Source: Mesorhizobium wenxiniae
GTDB lineage: Bacteria > Pseudomonadota > Alphaproteobacteria > Rhizobiales > Rhizobiaceae
Assembly (NCBI RefSeq): GCF_002284535.1
Contig: NZ_NPKH01000020.1
Location: 434,001-498,000 of the forward strand
Direction of reading: 5' to 3'
Length of the DNA: 64,000 nt
Of this stretch, positions 8,475 through 16,736 are shown piece after piece (position 1 is the first letter of the stretch; every line of letters starts with the position of its first letter). Both the position numbers and the translations under genes were made by a program. Below the pieces are notes generated by a model. That model did no database searches, was not told where the DNA came from, and saw only the letters and a list, made by a program, of their open reading frames with translations.

Positions 8475-9068
8475 TCAGCCCGGTTCGATTATCGCTCCCT
8501 CCACAAAACCAGTGACGAAGGTTTTGACCCGTCGATCAGCATGGCCAGCCATCCACGTCATCGCCGCTGGTCCAACCCACAGCGACCGGTCGGGCGCACT
8601 TGGGTTTGCTGACCTGGATGGTCCGGCCGGTGCGTCCGGCCGTTGCGGATTGCGCCACTGAACGACCGAGTTCCGGTAGGTTCTCTTGATTGCACGGCAC
8701 AGGAACTTGTACCTGCGTTCGACGTTGGCCGCGGCGTTAGCTTCCGCAGGTCCCGTCGAGATCGCGAAACTGCCCTCCACTATGACCGTTTCGGTCATCT
8801 TGCATCGCAGGAATTGAATCGTGGAATTCTCATCACGGCAATACCAATCGTTATGTGCCTGAATGAACTCCGCTGAAAGCCGTGGCAGGTCCTCGGGAGA
8901 CCAGATCATGCAGTAGCTGCCGATAGCAGAAATGTCTCGAGTGGTTGGAGGCGTGACCGTCTTCCACCGCGGGCCATCGACGAACAGGATAGCCGGATCG
9001 CGCAAAAGTTCGGTTACCAGAGCAGCCTCGTCATCAGTATGCATAATGAAACGAAGTTGGCTTCTCAT
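8475..9068 (-). CDS. Conserved hypothetical protein
   Basis: A 197-residue soluble protein with no signal peptide or membrane segment. The composition is that of a real protein: acidic N-terminal half, several Trp and Tyr residues, and a C-terminal half with PAGPSRSANPSAPDRSLWVG. I do not recognise a domain. ATG at 9068 is preferred because the residues that follow (MRSQLRFIMHTDDEAALV) look like a natural start; GTG at 9119 would add 17 residues. Neither start has a strong ribosome binding site. It is isolated, with long non-coding flanks on both sides. An immunity-type protein is one possibility, but nothing in the sequence proves it. Confidence 0.6.
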   Translation of the reverse strand: MRSQLRFIMHTDDEAALVTELLRDPAILFVDGPRWKTVTPPTTRDISAIGSYCMIWSPEDLPRLSAEFIQAHNDWYCRDENSTIQFLRCKMTETVIVEGSFAISTGPAEANAAANVERRYKFLCRAIKRTYRNSVVQWRNPQRPDAPAGPSRSANPSAPDRSLWVGPAAMTWMAGHADRRVKTFVTGFVEGAIIEPG

Positions 9069-9245
9069 TGTTCGACCCAATCGAGCAAGATGTCCGGTCG
9101 CGAAGACTTTCACGACCACATCCGTTTTGGAACACGGAAACAGGTCCTTAGCACTAGTCCCTAAAGTTCGTCCTTAACCCGGCTAGCCGAACGCGCTGTC
9201 AGCAGCCCGAGCAGGCATAGCAGTCCGCCGAGGCAGTTTTTTGTT

Positions 9246-10622
9246 TCAGGTTTCAGGTCCGACCTGCTTGACCGCGGCTTCGAGTGATCTTTCAAACGCG
9301 TCGACCACCTGATCGACCTGGGGTTCGGTGATGATCAGCGGCGGGCAGAAGGCCAGCGCGTCGCCCATGTTGCGCGAGATGACGCCGTTCTGTTGCATAA
9401 AGCCGTTGACGAGCCCGCCCAGCGCGCCGGCCGTCTCCCACGGCGCCTTGCTCGCCTGGTCGCCGACCAGTTCGACCGCCGCGATCAGGCCGACGCCGCG
9501 CACCTCGCCGACAAGCGGGTGCGAAGCGAGGTTGCGCAACCGTTTCTGCAAATGCGCGCCGACCGTGCGCGCATTGCCGACAAGGTCGCGCTCCTCGATC
9601 AGCTTTAGGTTCTCGAACGCGACCGCGGCCGCAACGGGATGGCCGCCGCCGGTGAAGCCGTGACCGAAGGTACCGATCCGGTTGCTTTCGTCGGCAATCG
9701 GCTCGAACATTTTCTCGTTGATCAGCAGGGCCGAGATCGGCAGGTAGGATGAAGAGATCTGTTTCGACAGCACCATGATGTCGGGCCTGATACCGAAGGT
9801 CTGCGAGCCGAACATTTCGCCGGTTCGGCCAAAGCCGCAGATGACTTCGTCGGCAACGAGCAGGATGTCGTATTTCGACAGCACCGCCTGGATCTTCTCC
9901 CAGTAGCCGGCCGGCGGAACGATGACGCCGCCGGCGCCCATGATCGGTTCGCCGAAGAAGGCGGCGATGGTTTCCGGGCCCTCGGCCAGGATCAGCTTTT
10001 CCAGGTCGTCGGCAAGCCGGCTCGAAAACTGCTTTTCGCTCTCGCCAGGCAGCGCCTCGCGCCAGTGGTGCGGCGTCGACGTGTGCAGCACATTGGCGAT
10101 CGGCAGGTCGAAAGAAATGTGGTTGTTGGGCAGGCCGGTCAGGCTTGCCGCGGCAATGGTGACGCCGTGATAGCCGCGATTGCGGCTGATGATCTTCTTG
10201 CGTGCCGGCTGGCCGAGCGCGTTGGACCGGTACCAGATCATCTTCATGGCCGTATCGTTGGCCTCGGAGCCGGAATTGGTGAAATACGCCTTGCTCATCG
10301 ACACTGGCGCCATCTGCACAAGCTTCTCGGCGAGATCGATCAGCGGCGAATGCGATTTGGAACCGAAGTCGTGATAGTAAGGCAGCTTGGACATCTGGCG
10401 CACCGCCGCGTCCACCAGCCGCTTCTCGGAGAAGCCGACCGCGACGCTCCAAAGCCCGGCCATCGCTTCGATATAGCGGTTCCCGGCGAGATCCTCGACA
10501 TAGATGCCGTCGCCCTTCTCGATGACGAGCGGCCCTGCTTCCTCATGCTTGCGGGCATTGGTGTAGCCGTGCAGGTGGTAGCTGATGTCGCGAGCTTCGG
10601 GAGAATTCGGTCGAGCGTCCAT
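9246..10622 (-). CDS. Class III PLP-dependent aminotransferase
   Basis: A 458-residue omega-amino acid:pyruvate-type aminotransferase. NSGSEANDTAMKMIWY (about 116-131), DEVICGFGRTG (about 258-268) and the PLP lysine Lys287 in VLSKQISSSY are visible. The start at 10622 is chosen because AGGACAGGAACC precedes it; an upstream in-frame ATG would add 38 residues of unlikely composition. It is related to the aminotransferase at 4629-6008 but clearly divergent. It stands alone and is divergent from the FAD oxidase at 10897. An amine or beta-amino acid substrate is likely. Confidence 0.85.
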   Translation of the reverse strand: MDARPNSPEARDISYHLHGYTNARKHEEAGPLVIEKGDGIYVEDLAGNRYIEAMAGLWSVAVGFSEKRLVDAAVRQMSKLPYYHDFGSKSHSPLIDLAEKLVQMAPVSMSKAYFTNSGSEANDTAMKMIWYRSNALGQPARKKIISRNRGYHGVTIAAASLTGLPNNHISFDLPIANVLHTSTPHHWREALPGESEKQFSSRLADDLEKLILAEGPETIAAFFGEPIMGAGGVIVPPAGYWEKIQAVLSKYDILLVADEVICGFGRTGEMFGSQTFGIRPDIMVLSKQISSSYLPISALLINEKMFEPIADESNRIGTFGHGFTGGGHPVAAAVAFENLKLIEERDLVGNARTVGAHLQKRLRNLASHPLVGEVRGVGLIAAVELVGDQASKAPWETAGALGGLVNGFMQQNGVISRNMGDALAFCPPLIITEPQVDQVVDAFERSLEAAVKQVGPET

Positions 10623-10896
10623 GATGGTTCCTGTCCTGCATGCCGGGACGTGGGTCCTGCCGCCGTTCGGCGCGCATCGGCAGGTCCCTCTGGCATTAAT
10701 GCTGTTTGGTGCATCTGTTTCTTGTAAGGGTGTCAAGCCCTTTCGAAAGCGCTGGCGGATGGACGGAAGACATGCAGAATTTCAGCTTCGAGGCCGCAGA
10801 ACGCGAGAACCTGCGCCAAGCCCGCTGTGCGCATCGCCGAGACGTCATTCCTAAACGGCTCACCAGGCACAACATCGAGGCTGAGGTGGCCTGATC

Positions 10897-12015
10897 GTGG
10901 ACCACGTCGACTGCATCGTTGCCGGCGCCGGGGTCGTCGGCCTCGCGATCGCGCGCGAGATGGCGCAGCGCGGCATGGACACCCTGATCCTCGAAGCCGA
11001 GAACGCCATCGGCACCGGGATTAGCTCGCGCAATTCCGAGGTTATCCATGCCGGCATCCACTATTCGGCCGGATCGCTGAAGGCCCGGCTCTGCGTGGTA
11101 GGCCGGGAAAAGCTCTACCGTTATTGCCAGGAGCGGGCGGTGCCGCATGCGCGCTGCGGCAAGCTCATCGTCGCCACGAATGCCGGACAGGAGCCGGTGC
11201 TCGCTTCCATCCTGGCCAACGCCTCTGCTTGCGGCGCGGGCAACCTGACGCCCTTAACCGCCGCCGAGGCGCGCAGGCTGGAGCCGAAGCTGCGATGCAC
11301 GGCGGCCCTTTTGTCTCCCGCAACCGGCATCATCGACAGCCACGCCCTGATGCTGGCGCTGCTGGGCGACGCCGAGAAGCACGGGGCGACACTCAGCCTC
11401 AACACCCGCATCGTCGCCGGCCGCATCGAGAGTGGGCGCATCGTGCTCGACACGGTCGACAGCACCAGCGGCGGCTTTGAAATCGCCACCGCGCGCTTCA
11501 TCAACGCCGCCGGGCTTGGCGCCACGGCACTTGCCGGCTCGCTTGACGGGCTCGAGCGGCAATTCGTGCCAGAACTACGCTACGCCAAGGGCAATTATTT
11601 TTCGGTCGCCGGCCGGGCGCCGTTCTCGCGACTGGTCTATCCCATACCCGAACCCGGCGGGCTCGGCGTGCATCTGACGCTCGACCTCGACGGCGTCGCC
11701 CGCTTCGGGCCTGACGTCGAATGGACGGATCAACTCGACTATCGCGTTGATCCAGCGCGTGGCGAGCGCTTTTACGACGAGGTCCGCAAATACTGGCCGG
11801 ACCTCGCCGATGGCAGCCTGCAGCCGGCCTATAGCGGCATCCGGCCGAAGCTCTCCGGTCCCGGCGAAGCCAATGCCGACTTCGTCATCCAGGACGCGGC
11901 GGTGCACGGCGTGGAGAGCCTCGTCAATTTGTTCGGCATCGAGAGCCCCGGCCTGACCTCAAGCCTGGCGATCGCCGACCATGTCGCGCAGCGCCTCGCG
12001 CCGAAGGCAAGCTAA
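10897..12015 (+). CDS. FAD-dependent oxidoreductase, L-2-hydroxyglutarate oxidase (LhgO)-like
   Basis: A 372-residue DAO-superfamily flavoprotein. The FAD-binding motif [14 protein letters not shown] spans about 10-23, followed by [14 protein letters not shown] (about 46-59), characteristic of the LhgO/L2HGDH group. A C-terminal YSGIRPKL motif completes the fold. The start is GTG, preceded by GAGG. The gene is divergent from an aminotransferase, so a role in oxidising a 2-hydroxy acid made during amino acid breakdown is reasonable. Glycine or other D-amino acid oxidases share the fold, so the exact substrate is not certain. Confidence 0.82.
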   Translation: MDHVDCIVAGAGVVGLAIAREMAQRGMDTLILEAENAIGTGISSRNSEVIHAGIHYSAGSLKARLCVVGREKLYRYCQERAVPHARCGKLIVATNAGQEPVLASILANASACGAGNLTPLTAAEARRLEPKLRCTAALLSPATGIIDSHALMLALLGDAEKHGATLSLNTRIVAGRIESGRIVLDTVDSTSGGFEIATARFINAAGLGATALAGSLDGLERQFVPELRYAKGNYFSVAGRAPFSRLVYPIPEPGGLGVHLTLDLDGVARFGPDVEWTDQLDYRVDPARGERFYDEVRKYWPDLADGSLQPAYSGIRPKLSGPGEANADFVIQDAAVHGVESLVNLFGIESPGLTSSLAIADHVAQRLAPKAS

Positions 12016-12130
12016 CCGAGGCGACCTGCGCGAGCGTGCCCGCTGCCAAAAGCATAATCCAAAACGCCCGTAAGCCATCTGTGAGCCGGGGTCGCAGAAC
12101 CTGGGTGCCTCGATTATCGGGACCATCGAT

Positions 12131-12355
12131 ATGAAGAACCGTTTCGAAGCCATACCGAACCCAAGCTGCCGGTTCGAGGTCTGGGACAATGAGACCGGCG
12201 AGCCCGTCGTCCATCGCGATCGGTTGCTCACCTTCCCCTCGGCGAAGTCGGCGGCAAGGATCGCCGACTTCCTCAACCACAGCCGCAGCCACCGGTGCCG
12301 CGCCGGCGCCGCCGAATGGCGCGTTGCGGACCGCGATGTCGGCTGGGGAGAATGA
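12131..12355 (+). CDS. Small hypothetical protein
   Basis: A 74-residue soluble protein beginning MKNRFEAIPNPSCRFEVWDN, with a segment (AKSAARIADFLNHSR) that looks like an amphipathic helix. A weak GGGA ribosome binding site precedes the ATG. I do not recognise a family. Protein-like composition and a clean position between genes favour it being real. Confidence 0.5.
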   Translation: MKNRFEAIPNPSCRFEVWDNETGEPVVHRDRLLTFPSAKSAARIADFLNHSRSHRCRAGAAEWRVADRDVGWGE

Positions 12356-12422
12356 CCGCCAAGCTGCTCAACCTCGCGATCGGCTTATGGCGGAGCTTCG
12401 CCGGCTCCCCTTCGAACTCGCC

Positions 12423-12780
12423 ATGACCGATGAACCAAGCCGTGAGCCAGCGCGCGATCCCCAGGATTTGGAGCGCCTGCTGTCTCGGCAGTGGGAGGGA
12501 GACATCTACGGCATGGCCGCGCTTTTTGAACCCAACGCCGTCGTCGACAGCGGTGAGGGGCGACTGACGCTGGGCCGCGAAGCGATCCGGGCACTCTTCG
12601 CGGACATCATCGCAACGGGCCGAAAATTTGTGGCCGGAAAATCAGCCCCGCCTGTTATCAGCGGAGATTTTGGCACTCACGTCAACCCGCCTTCCCGATG
12701 GCACCGTAACCGCCGAGGTCGCCCGCCGCCAGGGCGACGGGACATGGCTATGGGTCATCGATCGATTCGCCGTTGCGTAG
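12423..12780 (+). pseudogene. SnoaL/NTF2-like (ketosteroid isomerase fold) gene broken by a single frameshift
   Basis: From ATG 12423 the frame encodes a typical SnoaL-like N-terminus (DLERLLSRQWEGDIYGMAAL, then EPNAVVDSGEGRLTLGREAI). At the TTTT run 12668-12671 the frame ceases to make sense, while the next frame continues as LALTSTRLPDGTVTAEVARR and ends GTWLWVIDRFAVA at the TAG 12778-12780. Deleting one T restores a complete protein of about 118 residues. This could be a real single-base mutation or a homopolymer sequencing error. Such proteins are small enzymes or ligand binders; no function can be assigned. Confidence 0.8.
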
Positions 12781-12829
12781 CGTCGGCCTGACGCATGTAC
12801 TCACCGACGGCCTTATCCTTGACGGACCG

Positions 12830-12854
12830 GGAACCATAATCCGGCACAATGGTT
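12830..12854 (+). promoter_or_regulatory. EcfG/RpoE2-type promoter, GGAAC-N17-GTT
   Basis: GGAAC at 12830-12834 and GTT at 12852-12854, separated by 17 bases. This matches the rhizobial general stress sigma factor consensus. It points at the PDQ-repeat frame and nuoD further on. The -10 element overlaps the annotated ATG of the PDQ-repeat frame, so either the true start is further downstream or the promoter serves another transcript. Confidence 0.6.
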
Positions 12855-13271
12855 GTGTGGTCACCAAGTGCGCAGCCGATCCACGCGCAATCCACCGACC
12901 CGCAGCTTCCCCAAATCGCACCCACTGCCCCGGAAGCCCTGCCCGATCCAACCCTGCCCGACCAGACGCCGCCTGACCAGACGCCGCCTGACCAGGCCCT
13001 GCCCGACCAAGCCGTGCCGGATCAAGGCTTCACCGACCAGAACTTTACTGGCATTGCGATCGTCGCCCTCGAGGATTTGCCTCCGGAGCTCAAAACACAA
13101 GCCGAGGCCGTGATCACCCAGGAAGATCTGCTTACCCTGCAGAGCTCGATCGATGCGTCGCCGCAGGCAGCAACGGCGCTGGCGGCGAGCGGCCTGGATT
13201 CCTCGCAAGTTGTCGCCGCCAACATCGACGGCAATGGCACGCTGACGCTAATCATCCAGACAACGACCTGA
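12849..13271 (+). CDS. PDQ-repeat, Pro/Asp/Gln-rich protein, probably exported; 5' end uncertain
   Basis: A frame of 140 residues. The central part is a run of PDQ units (about residues 36-60: [19 protein letters not shown] and similar), followed by a compact domain [20 protein letters not shown] with alternating hydrophobic residues. The start is problematic. The sequence before STDPQ ends in IHAQ, like a signal peptide cleavage site, yet no hydrophobic core is present, and a GGAAC-N17-GTT promoter overlaps the first codons. The 5' end may be damaged or start elsewhere. I do not recognise a family. It lies 71 bases upstream of nuoD on the same strand. Confidence 0.6.
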   Translation: MVVWSPSAQPIHAQSTDPQLPQIAPTAPEALPDPTLPDQTPPDQTPPDQALPDQAVPDQGFTDQNFTGIAIVALEDLPPELKTQAEAVITQEDLLTLQSSIDASPQAATALAASGLDSSQVVAANIDGNGTLTLIIQTTT

Positions 13272-13342
13272 TCGGCGGTCCGGCGTGGCGGCCGGAGCAC
13301 TCGGCTTCGGCCGTAAGAACCCAGTACGGCGGGAACACCGTC

Positions 13343-14533
13343 ATGGTCGAAGCCGCAGTTCGCAACTTCACCCTCAACTTCGGGCCGCAGCATCCCTCTG
13401 CTCACGGCGTTCTGCGGCTGGTGCTGGAACTGGACGGCGAGATCGTCGACTGCGCCGATCCCCATATCGGCCTGCTCCACCGCGGCACGGAAAAACTTAT
13501 CGAGTACAAGACCTATCTGCAGGCCCTGCCCTATTTCGACCGGCTCGATTACGTGGCGCCGATGAACCAGGAGCATGCGTTCTGCCTCGCCGCCGAGAAG
13601 CTGCTCGAAATCTCGGTCCCGAAGCGCGGACAGCTCATCCGTGTTCTCTTTTGCGAAATCGGCCGGCTCTTGTCGCATCTCCTCAACGTTACGACACAGG
13701 CCATGGACATTGGCGCGCTCACCCCGCCGCTCTGGGGTTTCGCCGAGCGCGAGAAGCTGATGGTTTTCTACGAGCGCGCCTCCGGCGCCCGCATGCATGC
13801 TAATTATTTCAGGGTCGGCGGCGTGCATCAGGACTTGCCTGCGAAGCTTCTGGACGACATCTGGGCTTTCTGCGACCCGTTCCTCAAGGTCTGCGACAAC
13901 CTCGACGAATTGCTCACCGGCAACCGCATCTTCAAGCAGCGCAATGTCGATGTCGGTGTGATCGGGCAGGACGACGCCTGGGCCTGGGGCTTCTCCGGCC
14001 CCATGGTGCGCGGGTCGGGAGCGGCATGGGATTTGCGCAAGGCACAGCCATATGAATGCTACCCCGAGATGGATTTCGACATTCCGATCGGCAAGAACGG
14101 CGACTGCTATGACCGCTATCTCGTCCGCATGGAGGAAATGCGCCAATCGGTCCGGATCATGAAGCAATGCCTGGAGAAATTGAGATCGCCCGAAGGCCGC
14201 GGGCCGGTCGCGATCCCGAACCAGAAGATCACGCCGCCCCCGCGGGCGTCGATGAAACGCTCAATGGAAGCGACGATCCACCACTTCAAACTCTACACAG
14301 AGGGTATTCGCGTGCCCGAAGGAGAGGTCTACGCCGCGGTGGAGGCGCCGAAGGGCGAGTTCGGCGTCTATCTGGTGTCGAACGGCAGCAATACTCCGTA
14401 TCGATGCAAGATCCGGGCGCCGTCCTTTGCCCATTTGCAGGCGATGGATTTTCTGTCGCGGGGGCACATGATCGCCGATGTCGCTGCGATCATCGGGTCG
14501 CTCGATATCGTGTTCGGCGAGATCGACCGCTGA
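13343..14533 (+). CDS. nuoD: NADH-quinone oxidoreductase subunit D, isolated copy
   Basis: A full-length 396-residue 49-kDa-type subunit of complex I. Conserved segments include [14 protein letters not shown] (about 13-26), [14 protein letters not shown] (about 42-55) and the C-terminal [16 protein letters not shown]. The normal partner is NuoC/NuoB in the quinone-binding peripheral arm. No other nuo gene is nearby: the flanks are a PDQ-repeat protein and a metallophosphoesterase. It is therefore probably a second copy (nuoD2) rather than part of the main nuo operon. The region is intact, with no internal stop, which argues against decay. Confidence 0.9.
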   Translation: MVEAAVRNFTLNFGPQHPSAHGVLRLVLELDGEIVDCADPHIGLLHRGTEKLIEYKTYLQALPYFDRLDYVAPMNQEHAFCLAAEKLLEISVPKRGQLIRVLFCEIGRLLSHLLNVTTQAMDIGALTPPLWGFAEREKLMVFYERASGARMHANYFRVGGVHQDLPAKLLDDIWAFCDPFLKVCDNLDELLTGNRIFKQRNVDVGVIGQDDAWAWGFSGPMVRGSGAAWDLRKAQPYECYPEMDFDIPIGKNGDCYDRYLVRMEEMRQSVRIMKQCLEKLRSPEGRGPVAIPNQKITPPPRASMKRSMEATIHHFKLYTEGIRVPEGEVYAAVEAPKGEFGVYLVSNGSNTPYRCKIRAPSFAHLQAMDFLSRGHMIADVAAIIGSLDIVFGEIDR

Positions 14534-14549
14534 CCACCCACAGGGCGTT

Positions 14550-15302
14550 TCAGATTTCGAGCAAGGCGTAAGGACGGCCGGTCGGCTTCACCACGTGCAT
14601 GGCGACGTTATATACCGGGGCACCGCCGGGCGTGCGACCTTCATAGACGCCGCGATGCGCGTGGCCATGCACCACGGCGCTGACCTTGAACCGATCGATC
14701 GTCTCCGCCAGGCGCGACGAGCCCAGGAACGGAAAAATCTCCAATGGCTCGCCAGCGACTGTCTCGACGACCGGAGCGTAGTGCAGGACGACGAGCGTAC
14801 GATTGGTGCGAACCTGCCGCATTGCGTTTTCGAGCCGCATCGACTCGCTGACGCTTTCAGCGACCATCGCCTTGATCGCCGGCTCGCCGAACGAGCCGAG
14901 CATGCGTGATCCAAAACCGCCAATGAAACCCTTCACGCCGACAAAGCCGACCTCCTTGATTTCCGCCGTCTGACCGTCAAGAAGATGGACGCCTGCCTGC
15001 CGAAGGATGTGGGCGACGTCCTCGACCGCACCGGATTCATAGTCATGGTTGCCGAGCACGGCGACGACCGGGATTGCGCAGGCGCGCAAATCCTCAGCAA
15101 GGATTTCGGCCTCTCGGGGCCTGCCGAGATTGGTGAGGTCGCCAGTGAGAACGAGGACGTCCGCTTCGCGCGAGACCTCGCCGAAGAGATCACGACAAGA
15201 GGTCTCGGCGTCTTCCTGCACGTGCAGGTCGCCAATAGCCGCAATCCTCACCGTGTCGCCGTTCCCAACCCTTGCCTTGGCGGTTATGCCCTTCTCAGCC
15301 AT
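14550..15302 (-). CDS. Calcineurin-like metallophosphoesterase
   Basis: A 250-residue binuclear metallophosphoesterase. The motif series is complete: GDLHVQE, GDLTNLG, LGNHDYE, and HGHAHRG near the C-terminus, which together supply the Asp, Asn and His metal ligands. There is no signal peptide, so it is cytoplasmic. ATG 15302 is preferred because AGGAG lies just upstream; it overlaps the 3' end of the nucleotidyltransferase gene by 8 bases, so the pair is translationally coupled. Substrate unknown; a phosphodiesterase activity is most likely. Confidence 0.85.
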   Translation of the reverse strand: MAEKGITAKARVGNGDTVRIAAIGDLHVQEDAETSCRDLFGEVSREADVLVLTGDLTNLGRPREAEILAEDLRACAIPVVAVLGNHDYESGAVEDVAHILRQAGVHLLDGQTAEIKEVGFVGVKGFIGGFGSRMLGSFGEPAIKAMVAESVSESMRLENAMRQVRTNRTLVVLHYAPVVETVAGEPLEIFPFLGSSRLAETIDRFKVSAVVHGHAHRGVYEGRTPGGAPVYNVAMHVVKPTGRPYALLEI

Positions 15303-16107
15303 CACGAAATTCTCCTGTTCCACCGACGCCGGCAAAGCCCCATTCCTTAACGTCGATCTCGTAGTCAGTCGGCGAAAGCAGCCGTCCGCGGCAGATCTTC
15401 ATTCGGGGAGTGGGCAGCTCCCTCTGCTTGGCGAGACGGTCAAGCAATTCGTCGAGCAGCCAGGCCGGTACATGATCGCGCTCGCTCGGATAGATCCATC
15501 GGAAATTGAGAAGCTGCATCAACAGCACCTCCCAATGAACTTCGAGGTAGGAAAGCAGCCGGTGCCAGTCGATCTGATCCTGCGCCTTGAGGAGTGTATG
15601 AGCGACGTCGGCGCCGTCATGGCGGCCTCTGTCTTGGATGAAGCACTTGGACCAGATAAGCTCGGTCGGACCGACGATCCGCACCCGACTGCCCAGCAAA
15701 TCGATTTGCCTTGCGTGCTCCAACCACAGGTCGCTAACAGGCATGGTTCCGTTCGCCGAGGCGAATATGACGTCAAAGAAATGCGTGCCCTTGAAGACCT
15801 TGCCGAGCCACCGGTCATCCAATATCTCGACCGCATAACCGGCCTGCTTGAAATGAGCGAGAATGCGGGCGTAATCGCCGGCCTTGCAGAAAATGTCGAG
15901 ATCCTTCGTCTGGCGCGTAACGCCTGTGTAGGCGCTCACCGCGTAGGTGCCGGCGACAAGAAAGGGAATGTCCGTCGCGGCAAGCTCGCGGATCGCCTCG
16001 GTGTAGAACACCTCGGCCTCGGCGTAGAGAAGCGTTGGCTCCGCTTTTGCGTCGATCGTCGGAACCGATGCCGGGATGGCGCGTCCCTTTGGAGAATCGT
16101 TGGTCAT
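15295..16107 (-). CDS. Nucleotidyltransferase-like protein (MNT fold)
   Basis: A 270-residue protein. The segment PFLVAGTYAVSAYTGVTRQT followed by KDLDIF has the G-x-x-A plus D-x-D layout of minimal nucleotidyltransferases. A downstream region (LLGSRVRIVGPTELIWSK) resembles AbiEii-like or DUF6036-type proteins that manage a substrate via this fold. The start at 16107 (MTNDSPKG) was chosen over an in-frame ATG 22 codons upstream. An EcfG-type promoter lies 48 bases upstream. The gene overlaps the metallophosphoesterase, so the two likely act together, one adding and one removing a phosphoryl or nucleotidyl group, by inference only. Confidence 0.75.
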   Translation of the reverse strand: MTNDSPKGRAIPASVPTIDAKAEPTLLYAEAEVFYTEAIRELAATDIPFLVAGTYAVSAYTGVTRQTKDLDIFCKAGDYARILAHFKQAGYAVEILDDRWLGKVFKGTHFFDVIFASANGTMPVSDLWLEHARQIDLLGSRVRIVGPTELIWSKCFIQDRGRHDGADVAHTLLKAQDQIDWHRLLSYLEVHWEVLLMQLLNFRWIYPSERDHVPAWLLDELLDRLAKQRELPTPRMKICRGRLLSPTDYEIDVKEWGFAGVGGTGEFRDG

Positions 16108-16154
16108 GAAATCGTGGCTCCGAGGCACCCGCAACCTGCAACTGTCCGTCTTTA

Positions 16155-16179
16155 AACAAAGCCGCCGCCCCATGGTTCC
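16155..16179 (-). promoter_or_regulatory. EcfG/RpoE2-type promoter, GGAAC-N17-GTT
   Basis: On the minus strand GGAAC (16175-16179) is followed after 17 bases by GTT (16155-16157). It is 48 bases upstream of the nucleotidyltransferase start, an ordinary promoter-to-start distance. Predicts stress induction of the nucleotidyltransferase-phosphoesterase pair. Confidence 0.65.
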
Positions 16180-16254
16180 GTTGCCGACAAGGCGGAGCCT
16201 TTTTCGCCGCTAGTGAGTTGAAGGTGTGGACAAACCAGCGGCACGGAGGTGACT

Positions 16255-16539
16255 ATGGAGGGCGAGCGCAGGGCGGTACGCGTCAGGCTGAGTGGAAGGG
16301 TGCAAGGCGTCTCTTTTCGCGTGTGGACACGGACCGAAGCCGAGAAGCTCGGTCTGTCCGGATGGGTTCGCAACGAGGATGACGGATCCGTAACGGCACT
16401 GATCGTCGGAGCCGAGGGCGCGGTTTCGACGATGATGAACCGGTTGTGGGAAGGGCCGACCGGGGCGTCGGTCTCCAGCGTGAAATCCCAAGACGTCGAT
16501 CCCGGCCCCGAGCCGAACGGATTCAGGATTGTCGGCTAG
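16255..16539 (+). CDS. Acylphosphatase
   Basis: A 94-residue acylphosphatase, which hydrolyses carboxyl-phosphate bonds such as those of acetyl phosphate or carbamoyl phosphate. The family signature GRVQGVSFRVWTRTEAEKLG contains the catalytic Arg, and GWVRNEDDGSV contains the conserved Asn. ATG 16255 is chosen because GGAGG (16245-16249) lies at ideal spacing; the GTG two codons earlier overlaps that site. The length is normal for the family. It is small, cytoplasmic and apparently monocistronic. Confidence 0.92.
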   Translation: MEGERRAVRVRLSGRVQGVSFRVWTRTEAEKLGLSGWVRNEDDGSVTALIVGAEGAVSTMMNRLWEGPTGASVSSVKSQDVDPGPEPNGFRIVG

Positions 16540-16609
16540 CAAGCGGGTACCGGGTTTGGAAATGCTTAAGCAAAAGCCAGGCCTCAGCAACTCTTGCCTT
16601 CCGCCGCCG

Positions 16610-16634
16610 GGAACAATCGGCAGCCAGCGCCGTT
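16610..16634 (+). promoter_or_regulatory. EcfG/RpoE2-type promoter, GGAAC-N17-GTT
   Basis: GGAAC at 16610-16614 and GTT at 16632-16634. It lies 103 bases upstream of the HAD-ATPase fusion gene in a stretch without other genes. Confidence 0.65.
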
Positions 16635-16736
16635 TGAACCGATCAGCCAAGACAAAGTCACTGGAGCAGATGGCTTTCCGCTCAGTTCGGCGAGAAAGCT
16701 TCTCGGGTCAGCTTCGGACTACCGACGGACAGTTTA

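Noticed and set aside
9228..9245. T-run at 9238 as a terminator
   Set aside because: No clean stem precedes the run on either strand.
10706..10894. 62-codon frame just upstream of the FAD oxidase
   Set aside because: No ribosome binding site and no family resemblance; it overlaps the divergent promoter region.
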